64,000 bases of DNA from Polytrichum commune (Eukaryota; Streptophyta; Polytrichopsida; Polytrichales; Polytrichaceae): positions 55,946,758 through 56,010,757 of the forward strand of contig OX485805.1 of NCBI GenBank assembly GCA_950295325.1. Reading direction: 5' to 3'. The notes beneath the pieces are model-generated. The model saw only the letters and a program-made list of their open reading frames with translations. It did not search any database and was not told the origin of the DNA. This document shows, piece by piece, positions 12,701 through 22,657 of this stretch (positions are counted from its first letter, which is position 1; each line of letters starts with the position of its first letter). A program made the translations under genes and the position numbers.

Positions 12701-13568
12701 CTCATCTCATGATAGTTTCACGTCATGCCACATGAGATTCATTTCAAAGTTCTTTGTAAGCTCATCTAGAATCTAGAATGTATAGGTTCTTTCCACAAAG
12801 CAATCATGATCACAAATTCTTCAAGAACATAAACTCGGGCCTTCCAATTTGCAAAGTTCTCACAGTTACTTAGGATTAAGATTTTCAATTCTTTAGACTT
12901 CACTCCTCCTACATGTCTGATTGGGACTAGATTTTGCCAACTATTGAACAAATAACTTGGTGACTTCGTCAACTCAATTAGAATACTCAAAAGTTTGAAC
13001 AAGTGAAACTTAGAATTGTTTGCATGCTTTCGAAATTTCAACATTATTTGAAGATGTTAAAATCATCAACATGATGAACATGGGCATTGATAGATTGTGA
13101 ATTTGTCAAAGGCAAGTTGTTGTTCTTAGCAAGTATTGACAAACATGCTAATACTTAGATGCCATGGACTTCTTCGATTCATTTACAAAAAATTTCACGT
13201 GCTAAGCAACTCACTTAATCTACAATTTCATATAATTTTCAACAAAGTTTTGTTTTCAAAAATTCCCAAAGAATTTAATAATACAAATTATACCCTTGGT
13301 TAATTAATAGGGCAATATTGTCCAAGTCCATAATGCCATTGCCCTGAAGTGAACCCGTAATGTGCAGTGGGATAAACTCATTTAACTCCTATCAAGCAAT
13401 AACTTATAGACACAAAATTTACTTGCAACAATCAATGGCTACAGGGTGCAATAATTACTCACCACTCAACGACAAAGTTTGGTTGGCAGTGCAGATGTCA
13501 AAGACTGTGAGCAGAATCAAGAGAGCTATCAGCACCGACGAAGCTTGTAGCATGAGTGATGACTCCAT
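617..13568 (-). CDS. LRR receptor-like protein/kinase, ectodomain part (12 exons, 3' end outside window)
   Basis: Twelve minus-strand exons join without a stop into about 419 codons: 13463-13568, 12194-12341, 9763-9933, 9238-9309, 8726-8803, 8426-8497, 7773-7841, 3066-3143, 1970-2035, 1670-1759, 1264-1404 and 617-784. The product starts with a hydrophobic signal peptide (residues 1 to about 28). A plant LRR N-terminal cap follows with W-N and DPCTKWTGVLC. After it come LRRs of the form LDLSNNxLxGxL and a region with LTTLSLVGNDIS. The gene plan resembles plant LRR receptor kinases whose repeats sit on separate short exons (LRR-I or LRR-VIII type). No transmembrane or kinase exon is in the window, so a receptor-like protein without a kinase is equally possible. 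All internal junctions are phase 2. The start is the Met whose downstream residues make a signal peptide; the upstream in-frame Met at 13,673 would spoil it. I predict location at the cell surface by family analogy. Transposons fill the large introns. Confidence 0.75.
1264..1404 (-). CDS. LRR gene exon 11
   Basis: 141 bp between TTTCAG and GTAAGT. It encodes two LRR-like strands, NLSHNCF and TIDLSNNLF, with several N-glycosylation sequons (NFT, NSS). Confidence 0.7.
1670..1759 (-). CDS. LRR gene exon 10
   Basis: 90 bp between TTGCAG and GTAAGT, phase 2 at both ends. It encodes one LRR starting SLSNNKLNGTV. Confidence 0.7.
1970..2035 (-). CDS. LRR gene exon 9
   Basis: 66 bp between TTGCAG and GTAAGC, phase 2 at both ends. 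It encodes one LRR, NLSNNDFSGPVDF. Confidence 0.7.
3066..3143 (-). CDS. LRR gene exon 8 (intact member of a duplicated set)
   Basis: 78 bp between TTGCAG and GTAAGA, phase 2 at both ends, encoding DLSNNALSGQV and following residues. It is the only copy in the tandem array with both splice sites. Confidence 0.7.
3758..3835 (-). pseudogene. Decayed duplicate of LRR exon 8
   Basis: It has the same 78-bp length and an open frame (HLSNTTLSAQV) when aligned to exon 8, and keeps a GTGAGT donor. The acceptor AG of the intact copy is AA here. Using the neighbouring AG would shift the frame and give an immediate stop. The copy is therefore probably skipped. Confidence 0.65.
3982..5148. mobile_element. 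Non-autonomous TIR element with CACA ends, 3-bp TSD (CACTA/En-Spm-like), copy 1
   Basis: The element is 1,167 bp and flanked by TTA at 3979-3981 and 5149-5151. Comparison with the empty paralogous site near 5735 in the tandem array shows the insertion point. The ends read CACAAAAAACTTTCACTTGT on the left and, reverse-complemented, CACATGCAACTTCCAATCGT on the right, each followed by GTCCCA-type sequence. A second, inverted copy lies at 41226-42158. No transposase frame is visible. The CAC termini and 3-bp duplication point to the CACTA superfamily, but the ends are not the canonical CACTA, so the assignment is tentative. Confidence 0.75.
5619..5639 (-). pseudogene. Internally deleted duplicate of LRR exon 8
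   Basis: Only about the first 10 and last 10 bases of the exon remain, followed by GTAAGAGAC as in exon 8. The acceptor AG is also changed to AA. Confidence 0.55.
6627..6724. repeat. Two-copy tandem repeat, about 53-bp period
   Basis: The block starting AGTAATACCATTGCAAACA occurs at about 6627 and 6680 with few differences. It lies in the large LRR-gene intron between 3143 and 7773, which otherwise shows only the tandem array and simple AT-rich sequence. Confidence 0.6.
7773..7841 (-). CDS. LRR gene exon 7
   Basis: 69 bp between GGCAG and a GTGAG donor, phase 2 at both ends. It encodes NLSSNSFIGAIPKF. Another AG 28 bp upstream would bring in a stop codon. Confidence 0.65.
7940..8130. repeat. 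Diverged fragment shared with 4760-4860 and 26090-26280
   Basis: Strings such as ACATGCAATTAG and GATGGTTAGCAAATTCAAAT recur with variation in the interior of the CACA-end element and near 26090. It looks like a remnant of the same repeat family without recognisable ends. Confidence 0.4.
8426..8497 (-). CDS. LRR gene exon 6
   Basis: Exactly 72 bp (24 codons), the classic plant LRR exon length, between ATGCAG and GTAAGT. It encodes YLDSNQLNGSLDF. Confidence 0.7.
8726..8803 (-). CDS. LRR gene exon 5
   Basis: 78 bp between TGACAG and GTGAGA, phase 2 at both ends. It encodes ILSNNLFSGEVPSF. Confidence 0.7.
9238..9309 (-). CDS. LRR gene exon 4
   Basis: 72 bp between TTCAG and GTAAGG, phase 2 at both ends. 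It encodes LDLSNNRLNGSLNV followed by a less typical CYLISL end. Confidence 0.7.
9763..9933 (-). CDS. LRR gene exon 3 with internal repeat
   Basis: 171 bp between ACATAG and GTGAGT. It encodes SLPGISGPG, then an 11-residue repeat YYPGSSLNSG(S/T), then GELPAAFKNLTSLQYL, which is a normal LRR. The repeat interrupts the expected first LRR. Confidence 0.65.
9834..9911 (-). repeat. 33-bp minisatellite inside an LRR exon
   Basis: Two near-identical 33-bp units (9834-9866 and 9867-9899) plus a partial third, kept in frame as 11 residues each. The flanking TYYPNDTFSIAG looks like an older diverged unit. Confidence 0.8.
10117..10616. mobile_element. MITE-like element dense in TGGGCC/GGCCCA motifs
   Basis: About 500 bp. 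The left end is GGGCACTTTATATTAGGGCC and the right end, reverse-complemented, is GGGGCACTTTATAGTAGGGC. CCTCA is present near both outer ends, so the target duplication is 3-5 bp but its edge is unclear. The interior carries a dozen or more TGGGCC/GGCCCA hexamers in both directions. It lies in an LRR-gene intron. Frames within it on both strands are chance. Confidence 0.65.
10749..11134. mobile_element. MITE with GGTAGGGGTGGCAATTTCCG ends
   Basis: 386 bp with about 22 bp of matching inverted ends and TTA on both sides (10746-10748 and 11135-11137), if one extra A is allowed on the left. TTA would fit PIF/Harbinger, while the GGGGTGGCAA motif is also seen in hAT elements. The class is open. Confidence 0.65.
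11337..11530. repeat. Dispersed repeat, inverted copy at about 17690-17880
   Basis: ATCTTCCTCTTGCATACT here matches the reverse complement of AGTATGCAAGAGGAAGAT near 17800, with further similar blocks around it. No ends could be set. Confidence 0.45.
12194..12341 (-). CDS. LRR gene exon 2 (LRR N-terminal cap)
   Basis: 148 bp between TTGCAG and a GTATTT donor. It encodes EKAIFDIFETWNAS followed by DPCTKWTGVLCEP, the W-DPC-W-GV-C pattern of the plant LRRNT domain. Confidence 0.8.
12342..13462 (-). other. LRR gene intron 1
   Basis: 1.1 kb between the strong GTGAGT donor at 13462 and the TTGCAG acceptor at 12342. A 92-codon minus-strand frame at 12766-13044 has no recognisable motif. Confidence 0.5.
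13463..13568 (-). CDS. LRR gene exon 1 (signal peptide)
   Basis: 106 bp from ATG to a GTGAGT donor. It encodes MESSLMLQASS and then a run of L, I, V and A ending DICTANQT, a good secretory signal with likely cleavage near the TA-N. Confidence 0.75.
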
Positions 13569-14560
13569 TTCAAATTGTCTCTGCAATTCAACAGAGATAA
13601 CTATTAAATCATGTCCTAATGTACAGATCAATCGAAGTCCCCATGTCCATTTTATACACGAGAGGCAACACATTCAAGTCCGGTCTTTTTAGGACTTTGA
13701 AGCAATTAAAGTACCGCAAGCAACAATATTATTTCAATTTTGAGTTTAAACTATCATACAACACTAGCAATTTCATACGAAATAATTGAGTGATATTTGG
13801 TTAGAGTAGACCTAAGAATGGACACCAAAATGACATGTATTTGGAAGAGATTGGACTAAGTGCTAAACATTCTAGGCTCGATGGTCCACATGATTGGAGG
13901 GACCTATACGACCATTTAATGGGTACAAGAATCTTCAGTTTGATATTGATAATGATAAGATATTCAAATGAGCCCCCAAGAATGATGAGGCAAAATCTAG
14001 GGGCACGATTTAGACTTGCTAATGATCTCACACTAATTTTGTATTATTCCAAATCGTACGAGAAGGGGGTGTAGAGAGAAAAGTATCCAGATAACACACG
14101 TCTACTTTACTTGAAGTTCAACCTCACCAAGGTGTGTCTGGACTGAAGGGCCTAAGACTCAGTAGCACTTGAAACTCCAGTGTCAAGCCCTTGTATGTGG
14201 AGAAGAAGAAACGTAGATACTGACAGACCGAGAGAAACTGACACGTAAATGGACTGTCATCTCACAAAAATAGTTTCAATTACTTGCTGTGCATGCATTA
14301 CCCGAACCGATTACCCTGTTGGCGACAATTTGTGTGTTGCTACAAACATTCTGAAATGACGTTTCGGGAGGAAATTCTTACGGAGCATGGGCATAGATTC
14401 TGGAAAGAATCACATTATGATCACAACCACACAAAGTTATTAGTGTGGCCGGGTTGTTCTACTATAATCTACACATAATATGGTTACACGGACTACAAGA
14501 ACAAGACAGAAGGGCAGGAAAAACACTGCGTGTGAGCGTCTGCAGATTTCAACATAAATA
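13569..14560. other. Upstream of the LRR gene; no gene recognised
   Basis: This would contain the 5' UTR and promoter of the LRR gene on the minus strand. I see no clear TATA element and no coding signal on either strand. Confidence 0.35.
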
Positions 14561-15312
14561 CAAGCAAGAGCAAGGACGGAACTTAGAACGAAACATTCAA
14601 AGGTGTGGAATGCAAGTTATAAGGGGAAGAAACCCACCACCACCACCACCACCAAGCTGCTGGGAGTCGAAGAATCAGCAGGGTGTGTCTGGGTGTTTTT
14701 GTGAACTTCCACCTTTGGCCTCAAGTTACAGACAACTGCGAGTATGTAAAATTGAGCATTTGGACTCCGAGACGCTTAATAAAATTGAAGTCACACAGGG
14801 CTTCCCACTATGCGCATGTGCAGCACTTGTTCAGCAATCGAGGTTGGTGCTCAATGAACAGGGAGAACCAGCTGCTAGTTACAGATGAACCGGTCGAAGT
14901 TCAAGACTTCAGGAAAAGAAACGATATCAGCATATACACAAGCAAGAGCAAGGACGGAACTTAGAACGAAACATTCAACGCTGTGGAATGCAAGTTATAA
15001 GGGGAAGCAATCCACCACCACCACCAAGCGGCTGTGATTCGAAGAATCAGCAGGAAGTGTCTGGGTGTGTTTGTGAACTTCCACCTTTGGCCTCAAGTTA
15101 CAGACAACTGCAAGTATGTAGATTTGAGCATTTGGACTCCGAAACGTGTGATAAGATTGAAATCACACACGGCTTCCCACTATGCCCCCGCGTACAGCAC
15201 TTGTTCAGCGATCGAGGTTGGTGCTCAACGAACAGGGACATCCAGCTGCTAGGTACAGATGAACCGGTCGAAGTTCAAGAGCTCAGGAAAATTACTGATC
15301 TTTTCAGAAAAT
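14561..15312. repeat. 378-bp tandem duplication
   Basis: CAAGCAAGAGCAAGGACGGA starts both units (14561 and 14939). Similarity runs through a CCACCA tract and on to CCGGTCGAAGTTCAAGA near the end of each. Overlapping frames of 72-147 codons are open but differ between copies and carry no known motif. Shorter pieces of the same unit recur at about 16420-16450 and 19027-19110. Confidence 0.75.
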
Positions 15313-16502
15313 CTATGGAATTAAGTAAGACTATTTAATTTTAATTACTGGATTTAAATCTAATTAATTCCAGTGATTAAATGAATGAATGAATTAATTC
15401 CAGTAATTATATTTATTAATTAATTAATTGTGTATGAATACTTGTGAAAGTAGGCGGCATTACTAAAACATTATAAAATATACATACTAAAACAACACAC
15501 TAAATTTAAGTTTCATTCTAGAATGACAAAGACAATTTCAAATGGTAAGTCATAAAAATTATAACCTCAATGTTAATGAGGATTTTGTAATTTTATTTGA
15601 CCTCCAAGTTAATTACATGCTTCATTGATGGTTTCATATCCAAAAATGAAATCCCAATGAATTGCTTATTTACTAATTGGAAGTGCACATATATATTGGA
15701 TTTTAGACCTTGAATGTGAAGTGCACTCATTATGGGATTTGTAGTAAAGCGGCCTTCAAGAATGCAACGGCAATATTTTTTTCGAAGTTGGGCGTGGCGG
15801 GCAACAGTTTTTGGTCGGGTTCAAAAATTTCCCTGGAGGCTGCCCCCGCCCGGATTTGACACCCCCCATAGTTCGTATGGGGGAACTTAATGTCCGCCCT
15901 AGGATCTGGACTGATTATGCCCAAAAATCTCCCTAGACACTGTTGGTGCCGCTGTATTTCAGGTTGACTTCCTCGATGATTATGTTTAGGAACAATATAA
16001 TATCCATGATTCCGTTGGGCTGCCAATTAATATAATGTTATGTTTTTGGAAATAAATGAAACTTGAAGGATGTAATTGGTGCCTACTATGTATAGTAGTG
16101 CACGAATTCTTTGACTTTCAGTGCTTTCGAATGTGGATCATACCCACACAAATACTGTATCAAAAGCACTCACAACATCAAGTCTGAGTTTTGAAAGGTT
16201 TATTATAGTCCCGTTTACAAATTCACATGGAAGTATTGTAACTAGAGGGCGCTCTGTTTCATTTTCCTCTGTAGTGTAAGAGTACGTAAAGTTTCCACGT
16301 TGGTTTGAAGTGGCCCAATGCTGGAATGCCACATGGTAAAATGTGAGGGGACTTTATTTATGTATCTGTTGGAAATCGAGAGCTCTCTATTGGGAGTAAC
16401 AACAGAAAGGTTGGCAATGCAGGTTGCTGCTCAATGAACAGGGAGAACAAGTTGGACCAAACATACTACATTAATATCCTGCTTAAGTATGCACCTGTTT
16501 AA
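15313..16502. other. Unrecognised repeat-derived sequence
   Basis: 15730-16026 is richer in G+C and shares CTAGGATCT and GATTATGCCCA strings with 19200-19240, so it is probably part of the same dispersed repeat as the 378-bp duplication. A 98-codon minus-strand frame there has no recognised motif. Confidence 0.35.
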
Positions 16503-17080
16503 GGGCCACTTCACACACAAGGCTGAAGGCCCTTGACCATGGCAATGTAAGAGCTCTCATTGGTCGAAAAGGCGGAGACCGTCCAAGTTCACTTCACACT
16601 AGGAGGTGAAGGCCTAAAGGCCCAAAGAAAAGTTCGTGGATGAAAAGTCTACATGGAGTCCTACATGGCTAGTTGTGGATAAGGGTGCATGGTCTACCGG
16701 AATTTGCGTCAGGCCCACCTCCAAGAGGTGGGCTTGACACAAATTCCGGGAGACCATGATTTTTTTAATATTTTTTCCAGCAGGACAGATTTCAGGACAG
16801 ACTGCATGGCATATTCCAAGACAGACAAACACCACCAAGTAGTTATCTTAAATTGATAAACTTGGAGACATATTATATTAAACCAAATCCTCCCCTCTTT
16901 TTCCGCCAACAAAATATGCAATGGTCCCGCAACATGGTTCATTCTCACTTCACACTATGCTTGAGGGCCAAAGACTACATAAAATGGCTTTCCCAACACC
17001 CATGGTACGGCCTTTGGATGAGAGTCAAGGGTCCTCACCATTACAAGGTCACGGCTCTTGGCTCATGTGTGAAGTGGCCC
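16503..17080. mobile_element. PIF/Harbinger-type MITE with internal hairpin
   Basis: 578 bp with ends GGGCCACTTCACACA and its complement, flanked by TAA at 16500-16502 and 17081-17083. TAA duplications and GGGCC-type ends fit the Harbinger (Tourist) group. Inside, 16688-16721 and 16725-16758 form a 34-bp stem with three mismatches and a 3-base loop. No transposase. Confidence 0.8.
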
Positions 17081-19026
17081 TAAGTGCGCATCCGGGTTTA
17101 AGTGCGCAAATTTTTTGACAGAAATTAGGGTTCATATTTTATTGTTTGAATATGTCATGCAAAGGTATTTGCCGCAAATGCATGAATTTTATGCTTGACA
17201 TTACATGTCAACTTTGCAATGATTTCACATTGTTGGGTTTTCGTCAAGCAGGTTGCCTCAAATTTCATCCGTTTCCCATTGCGATTCACCGAATCAAAGG
17301 CTCTAGAAGGCGATATGAGTACAGGTTGCACCTATCAACTAAGTGCGCACCAATGGCTCCGGTTCAAAGTGCATACTTAAGTAGGAGATTATTGTACCAA
17401 TGTCTAGAGTTTGCCATACCGCTCATTTTAACTACTCATTCCTCCTCACTTTAGCACTCAAAACCAAGACATGTGTCATCGCACTATTGGTCCAGCAGAT
17501 TGAAATAAAACCCCGACCTTACTGAAATTCCAATGCTTTATAGATTGATGATGGGGTCGTGATCGGGAATTGGCACCTCTACTACTATACCTAAAGGTCT
17601 CAAAGTGCCACATTGCTAATTGCCAATATGATACTACTTGTTAGCATAGGGATCATAGTAAAGTGCAAAATTATTTACATTATGATATTTAGTGTTGCAT
17701 GTTGGGATATTTGAGATGATCAATAGTATTGGGTTTCAGTATGCAAGGGGAGGATATTATTGAGCATACCGGTGGCAAGTGTCGTATGTTTAAATTTAAG
17801 TATGCAAGAGGAAGATGACCATATCAATGCCAAGTGTCATTTGTGTCTTGGGAGTACACCTTAAATTAAAAACCAAGAACCACATGTATTCGCAACATAC
17901 TCTAATAACCTCCTATATGCAACCTTTTTAAGTAAAATCAAACAATACACATACATTTTCAATGATAAAAATACAAGTGACAATATGTATATGTAAAGAA
18001 AATTACATTCATATAATAGTCATTGACATAAGACTACAAATATACTCTTGAATACCATCAACGGATACGTATGATCGTAAGTTCACTTATTGTTGGTTCC
18101 TTTTTTATTCGAACATAAACCAATCTCCATGTTTGATGAATGGTCATCAAGCCAATTGGACCCCAACACTCTACCCAATGACACCCAAATTTTCTATGCA
18201 TCCCATAAACCCTCCCAACAAATCAAATCTTAATTGGAGCTACTATGTTTTTGACAATTCAGGCTTCATGTGTGTTAAAAAAACACACTCCACACACACA
18301 ACAAAAATTTGACATAGAATCATGATTTGTGGCGGTAAGGAGTTTAGACTTCATATATAAGATGCTAGCCTTAATCCAAGTCAATCGATCTTTAGATAAT
18401 GTTGGATTGCCATTCACTTGACTAAAAAAGCTATTTTGGAAATCCTAGACTCCCCTATATAAGCCACAATGGAGTTTACATTACATTGAGAGGACATTTC
18501 AACATTTTCATGTTCATCAATTGAAACCTCCAAGGCTTGTCGAGACTCACTTTGCAACTCCACATCTTCATGTTAATCACTTTCAACTTGTGACTGCATC
18601 AATTATGTCTTTATGACAACATCCTCACACATGTTTGGATTGTCTTCTCCAACACTAAAATTTTCCTTGTCACCACCTTGTGCACTAGAATCATAAATCA
18701 ACGTGCGATCATAATCACACTTCTCATCCTCCATACTTTCAAATATATGAGCCTCAATAATTGACCTACCATACAAGTACAAATGTTGTATATTTTCTAG
18801 AGGTCCTCCATATGTGTACAGAACTACAAGTTATAATTTGTGTAGCATACGTTATACGTAGTACAAAAAAAAGTTCAAATTTATACCCCTTTTGTGCACT
18901 CATGTATATTCATATGTGTTTTGAAAGATGCAACCCCCTCGGCATTGTGTACATTTTATTCAACTTCTAGACCACTATGTAATCTAGGCATGTGCCTCAT
19001 AACATTGTTGAACATACTTATGCCAA
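17081..19026. other. No gene recognised; part is a dispersed repeat
   Basis: 17690-17880 is an inverted relative of 11337-11530 and has two rough tandem blocks around AGTATGCAAG. The rest is AT-rich with no coding signal I trust. Confidence 0.35.
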
Positions 19027-19270
19027 GCTATGATCGGGGAGAACCGGCAATTAGTTACAGATGAAAAAATTGAGTTTGAGAAATAACCGGTTGAAGTTCA
19101 AGACTACAGCAAAATTACCGAACAATTTAGATAAATTTATAGAATATACCCCAATTTAATAAAGGAAAACCAAAGGATGTCAACATGTAACCAGTTGGTC
19201 TTGCAAACTCTAGGATCTCAATTGATTATGCCCATAAAACTCCCCGATTATTGATGATGCCAAGATATCA
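19027..19270. repeat. Fragment of the 14.5-16 kb repeat family
   Basis: GGAGAACCGGCAATTAGTTACAGATGAA-like sequence and CGGTTGAAGTTCAAGAC match the end of the 378-bp unit. GATTATGCCCATAAAACTCC matches 15915-15940. Confidence 0.5.
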
Positions 19271-19829
19271 GTAAGCGCACGTGAACGCTAAGTGTTATGA
19301 GGTGACACTAATGATGAAGTTGTTGATATTACCTAGCATAGGCCTTAAATGTATGGTAAGCGACACTATTACTCATGTGGCACTAAGTACCATCAATGGT
19401 GTAGTGCATTGCAATAAAATATATGGTACCATGGTAAATATGGTATACATAACACATATGTTGTGTGTGACATGTCAAATAAATTTTAGAAAATATGTGG
19501 ACCTTTGTGAGGCCAAACCGCCCACCCTTAAGCGTCCTAGTCCGGGTGAGGGTATGACGATCACATTCATATTCATCCTAGTTTGCTTTTCCTCAGTCAT
19601 TCATTCCCATGACATCACACATAACTTGGGTCACACCAATTTATTCAATAGTATGAGTACAAGCGTTGAGAAACGTTTTTCTCTATTGGTGCGACTTTCA
19701 CACCCTCTATCGGCTTCCCACACAATTGCACCCACAATTAACCGGGTAGCCACTACCTAGCTAACCCATCATCTTAACTTAGGGTATTAAACCCCTCTAA
19801 CCCCTCCCTCTAACTGTCCATTAGTCTAG

Positions 19830-19954
19830 ATGATATACCAGCAACTTAGTCTAACTGCCCAAACTTCCTCGTCCCAGCTGATACCAGCAACCTTAGTCTT
19901 AGCTGCCAACTGCCTCGTCCCAGCTGATTCCAGCAACCTTAGTCTTAGCTGTCG
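19830..19954. repeat. 46-bp tandem repeat, about 2.7 copies
   Basis: CCTCGTCCCAGCTGAT begins units at 19867 and 19913, each containing CAGCAACCTTAGTCTTAGCT. A partial unit precedes them. Confidence 0.75.
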
Positions 19955-20114
19955 TATTAGTTTGCCACTCCATCAACTACTCCTACAAATCCCCTCTAAA
20001 TAACTATATTCTATAAGTCCACTTTTATCAACTACATTTGCTAATCAACCATATTCTATATGTCCCCTCTAATCAACTACATTTTCTACCATACTACACT
20101 ACACCACCCATGCT

Positions 20115-20200
20115 CACACACACCCACACTCACACACACCCACACACCCAAAGGAGAGAGAGAGAGAATGAGAGGGAGGAGGAAGGAAGGAGGGGAGGGC
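20115..20200. repeat. CA-rich then GA-rich microsatellites
   Basis: A run of CACACACCC/CTCACA words (20115-20150) passes directly into GAGAGAGA and GGAGGAAGGAAGG sequence. Confidence 0.85.
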
Positions 20201-22657
20201 ACCCCACACCACGAACCCTCTAACCTTTCCTACTTAGTAGGACCTTATCCTATCCACTAACTCCTTACCCCCTAAACCAACAAGAACACGCTCTAATTCA
20301 AACATTTAAGCCAAGGCCCTTCCCCTTGCCTCATCAAACACTACTACTCTAATCAAAATACTCCCTAAAGCCACTAATCCTCTAATTAACCACACAAATA
20401 GGCTTAAGGCCTAAACATAAATCCACACCAAGCCTCACTCTTTTTATACTTTTGATTGTTTCAATAACACTCCAAATGCAATTCTAATTAAATTCTAAAC
20501 ATAAAACAAATATGAGCACTCATTTTGGGCTCATAACCTTATGCATTGTGGTCACTTTTCTTAGTCGATGGTTGATTGGACACCTCTATTTGTCAATGAG
20601 TAGTATACCACACTCAATACCGAACTCAATTAGGAGAACCTATGTATTCTTAAGGGATGAACACTAAAATAACAAGTTTGAGGCACATATAGCAATGAGA
20701 AATTTGGACTAGGGATGTGCTTAAAATACAAAATATCATTTAGCACACCTAAGAGAGGATGTAGCTTAAGAGCCTCTACTTTCAATTCTTTTGATTTTTA
20801 AATTTCAACTCTGATCATGAAATCAACTACAATAATCATTGTGATTTACAATTATTGCTGAACAAAAAGGGTAATTATTGGTCCAAACCAATGGTAAAAC
20901 TTTTTTGTGAGGTTGAAAGTGGGTTCACAATAAGGCCACAAACCTTATGCCTCTCTGTGGCACTCTCCAAGAACTTTTTGCTCATATTGCCATACATAAT
21001 ATTATTCAACACTAGGGTGTTGCACTCCTAGTGCCGGGAATTTTGTAAGAACAATTCCCCGCTAATGACAGGTCATCATTACAAAATGAACAATGGTCAA
21101 TATGAGTATTGTTCACTCGACGAGGGTGAGCATGTGTGATTTCAATAGTTGTAGTGACCTAATTTATTATAGTGTTTAGCATTTTTAACTCACCTAGCCA
21201 GTATAATAGTTGGTTTGATGTAGATAGGTTTTTGGATTGGGTTCCGACTAACAAAACCACACAAGGAAGACCGAACAAGTGTCAGATTGAACTTTTAAAT
21301 GTCAATGTTAGGTTAATTGATAGGTCACAATGGTTTTAAAATGAAATTGGGGTATCAAAACTAGGTAAGACTTTGATTGGTGTGAATTGAGAGATTAAGG
21401 AGGGGATTATTAGGGTTGCTTAGTGCAGTACATGCAATTACGCAGTCTCTCCCTTACAGCCAACCATAGTCATGTAGTCACGACTCGCTATACCGTGGGT
21501 TGTTTTTCAATGCATGGAGTCTTAGGTCAATAATAATCTTTTGAATAACAAGTAACCACATATAACCATGGTCAAGGGCGCACCGTTTTAAGCAACAATC
21601 TCTCCTAAATTAATCAATGATTTTAATGGATCATGAAATACTGGAGAACAACCCATGGATTATTTGTGTTCATTTACTTTATCTTTGATTTAACGAGGCA
21701 ATGGGTTTTAGGCTCCTTACTTGGACCGATTGAAGGTCATCATCTTGTAAGTTTCCAGAATTATAGGCCATAACAAATTAGTCCATATGATTATGTCATG
21801 GTTCATTAATACGTCCTCTTAATTTGATTCAACAACCCTTCAAGCGTTCATTTGGTCCATTCAAATTAACTATATTTTGTTTGTCAACTTAAGATATCCC
21901 GTTGACTATGATAAATCCATTTATTCCATTATGGATTTTGACACGATTACAGATTAATCAATCTTGGAAAATTTTACTAGAATAAAATGTTAAAAAGTGA
22001 TAGCAACGTACGTGGTTCTTGGCCGCTTAGGAACACAACAACTTCATTTGGAAGTAGCAGCAATAGCCCATAAGTCACCTCAACTCTAAAGAGATCAATG
22101 GTCTAGGTGAATGGTATGGTCTTCAAAGGTCTATGTTCAAGTGTACTCGAAGATTGATTTTCCCAACTTCTCCTTCAAAGAGGAATTGAAGGTAATTCCC
22201 TTTGGTTATGAGATAATTCCGCCACTTGATCGATACTCTCCTCCCGACTATGGTGTTCTCATTTCGACCATTGTACAGAGCTTCAAGCTCTTCCTCAAAT
22301 TCGGAAGGCTATGGTAATTAACAAATGGGTTGATAAGCATTCGGTCACTCACAAAAGTATTTGAGATAACTTTCACAGCCAACTTCCGATTTCGAAGAGA
22401 CCATGGATCTAGATGTAAGAGCTTTACATTCTACACTCAATTTTAGATTATGTCAATACTAGAATATCAGACTTAGTAAAGGCATCCCCTTTTGGAAAGT
22501 TAAGACAATGGTCTGCACGACTTTAATCTGGTGTCACTTCCCATCAACCACTCTTGTTACTACAACAATTTGTCCTACACAATCAGAAACACCATTTTAT
22601 CCTTCCCAAGGGATTCACACCCTGCAACTCAACTTCATACGATGGCTATGCACATTA
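20201..22657. other. No gene recognised
   Basis: AT-rich sequence. A 68-codon plus-strand frame at 22111-22317 reads smoothly but has no motif I recognise. Confidence 0.35.

Noticed and set aside
19281-19760. 159-codon plus-strand frame
   Set aside because: No recognisable motif, composition like the surrounding non-coding sequence, and part of it resembles a diverged repeat seen near 27330.
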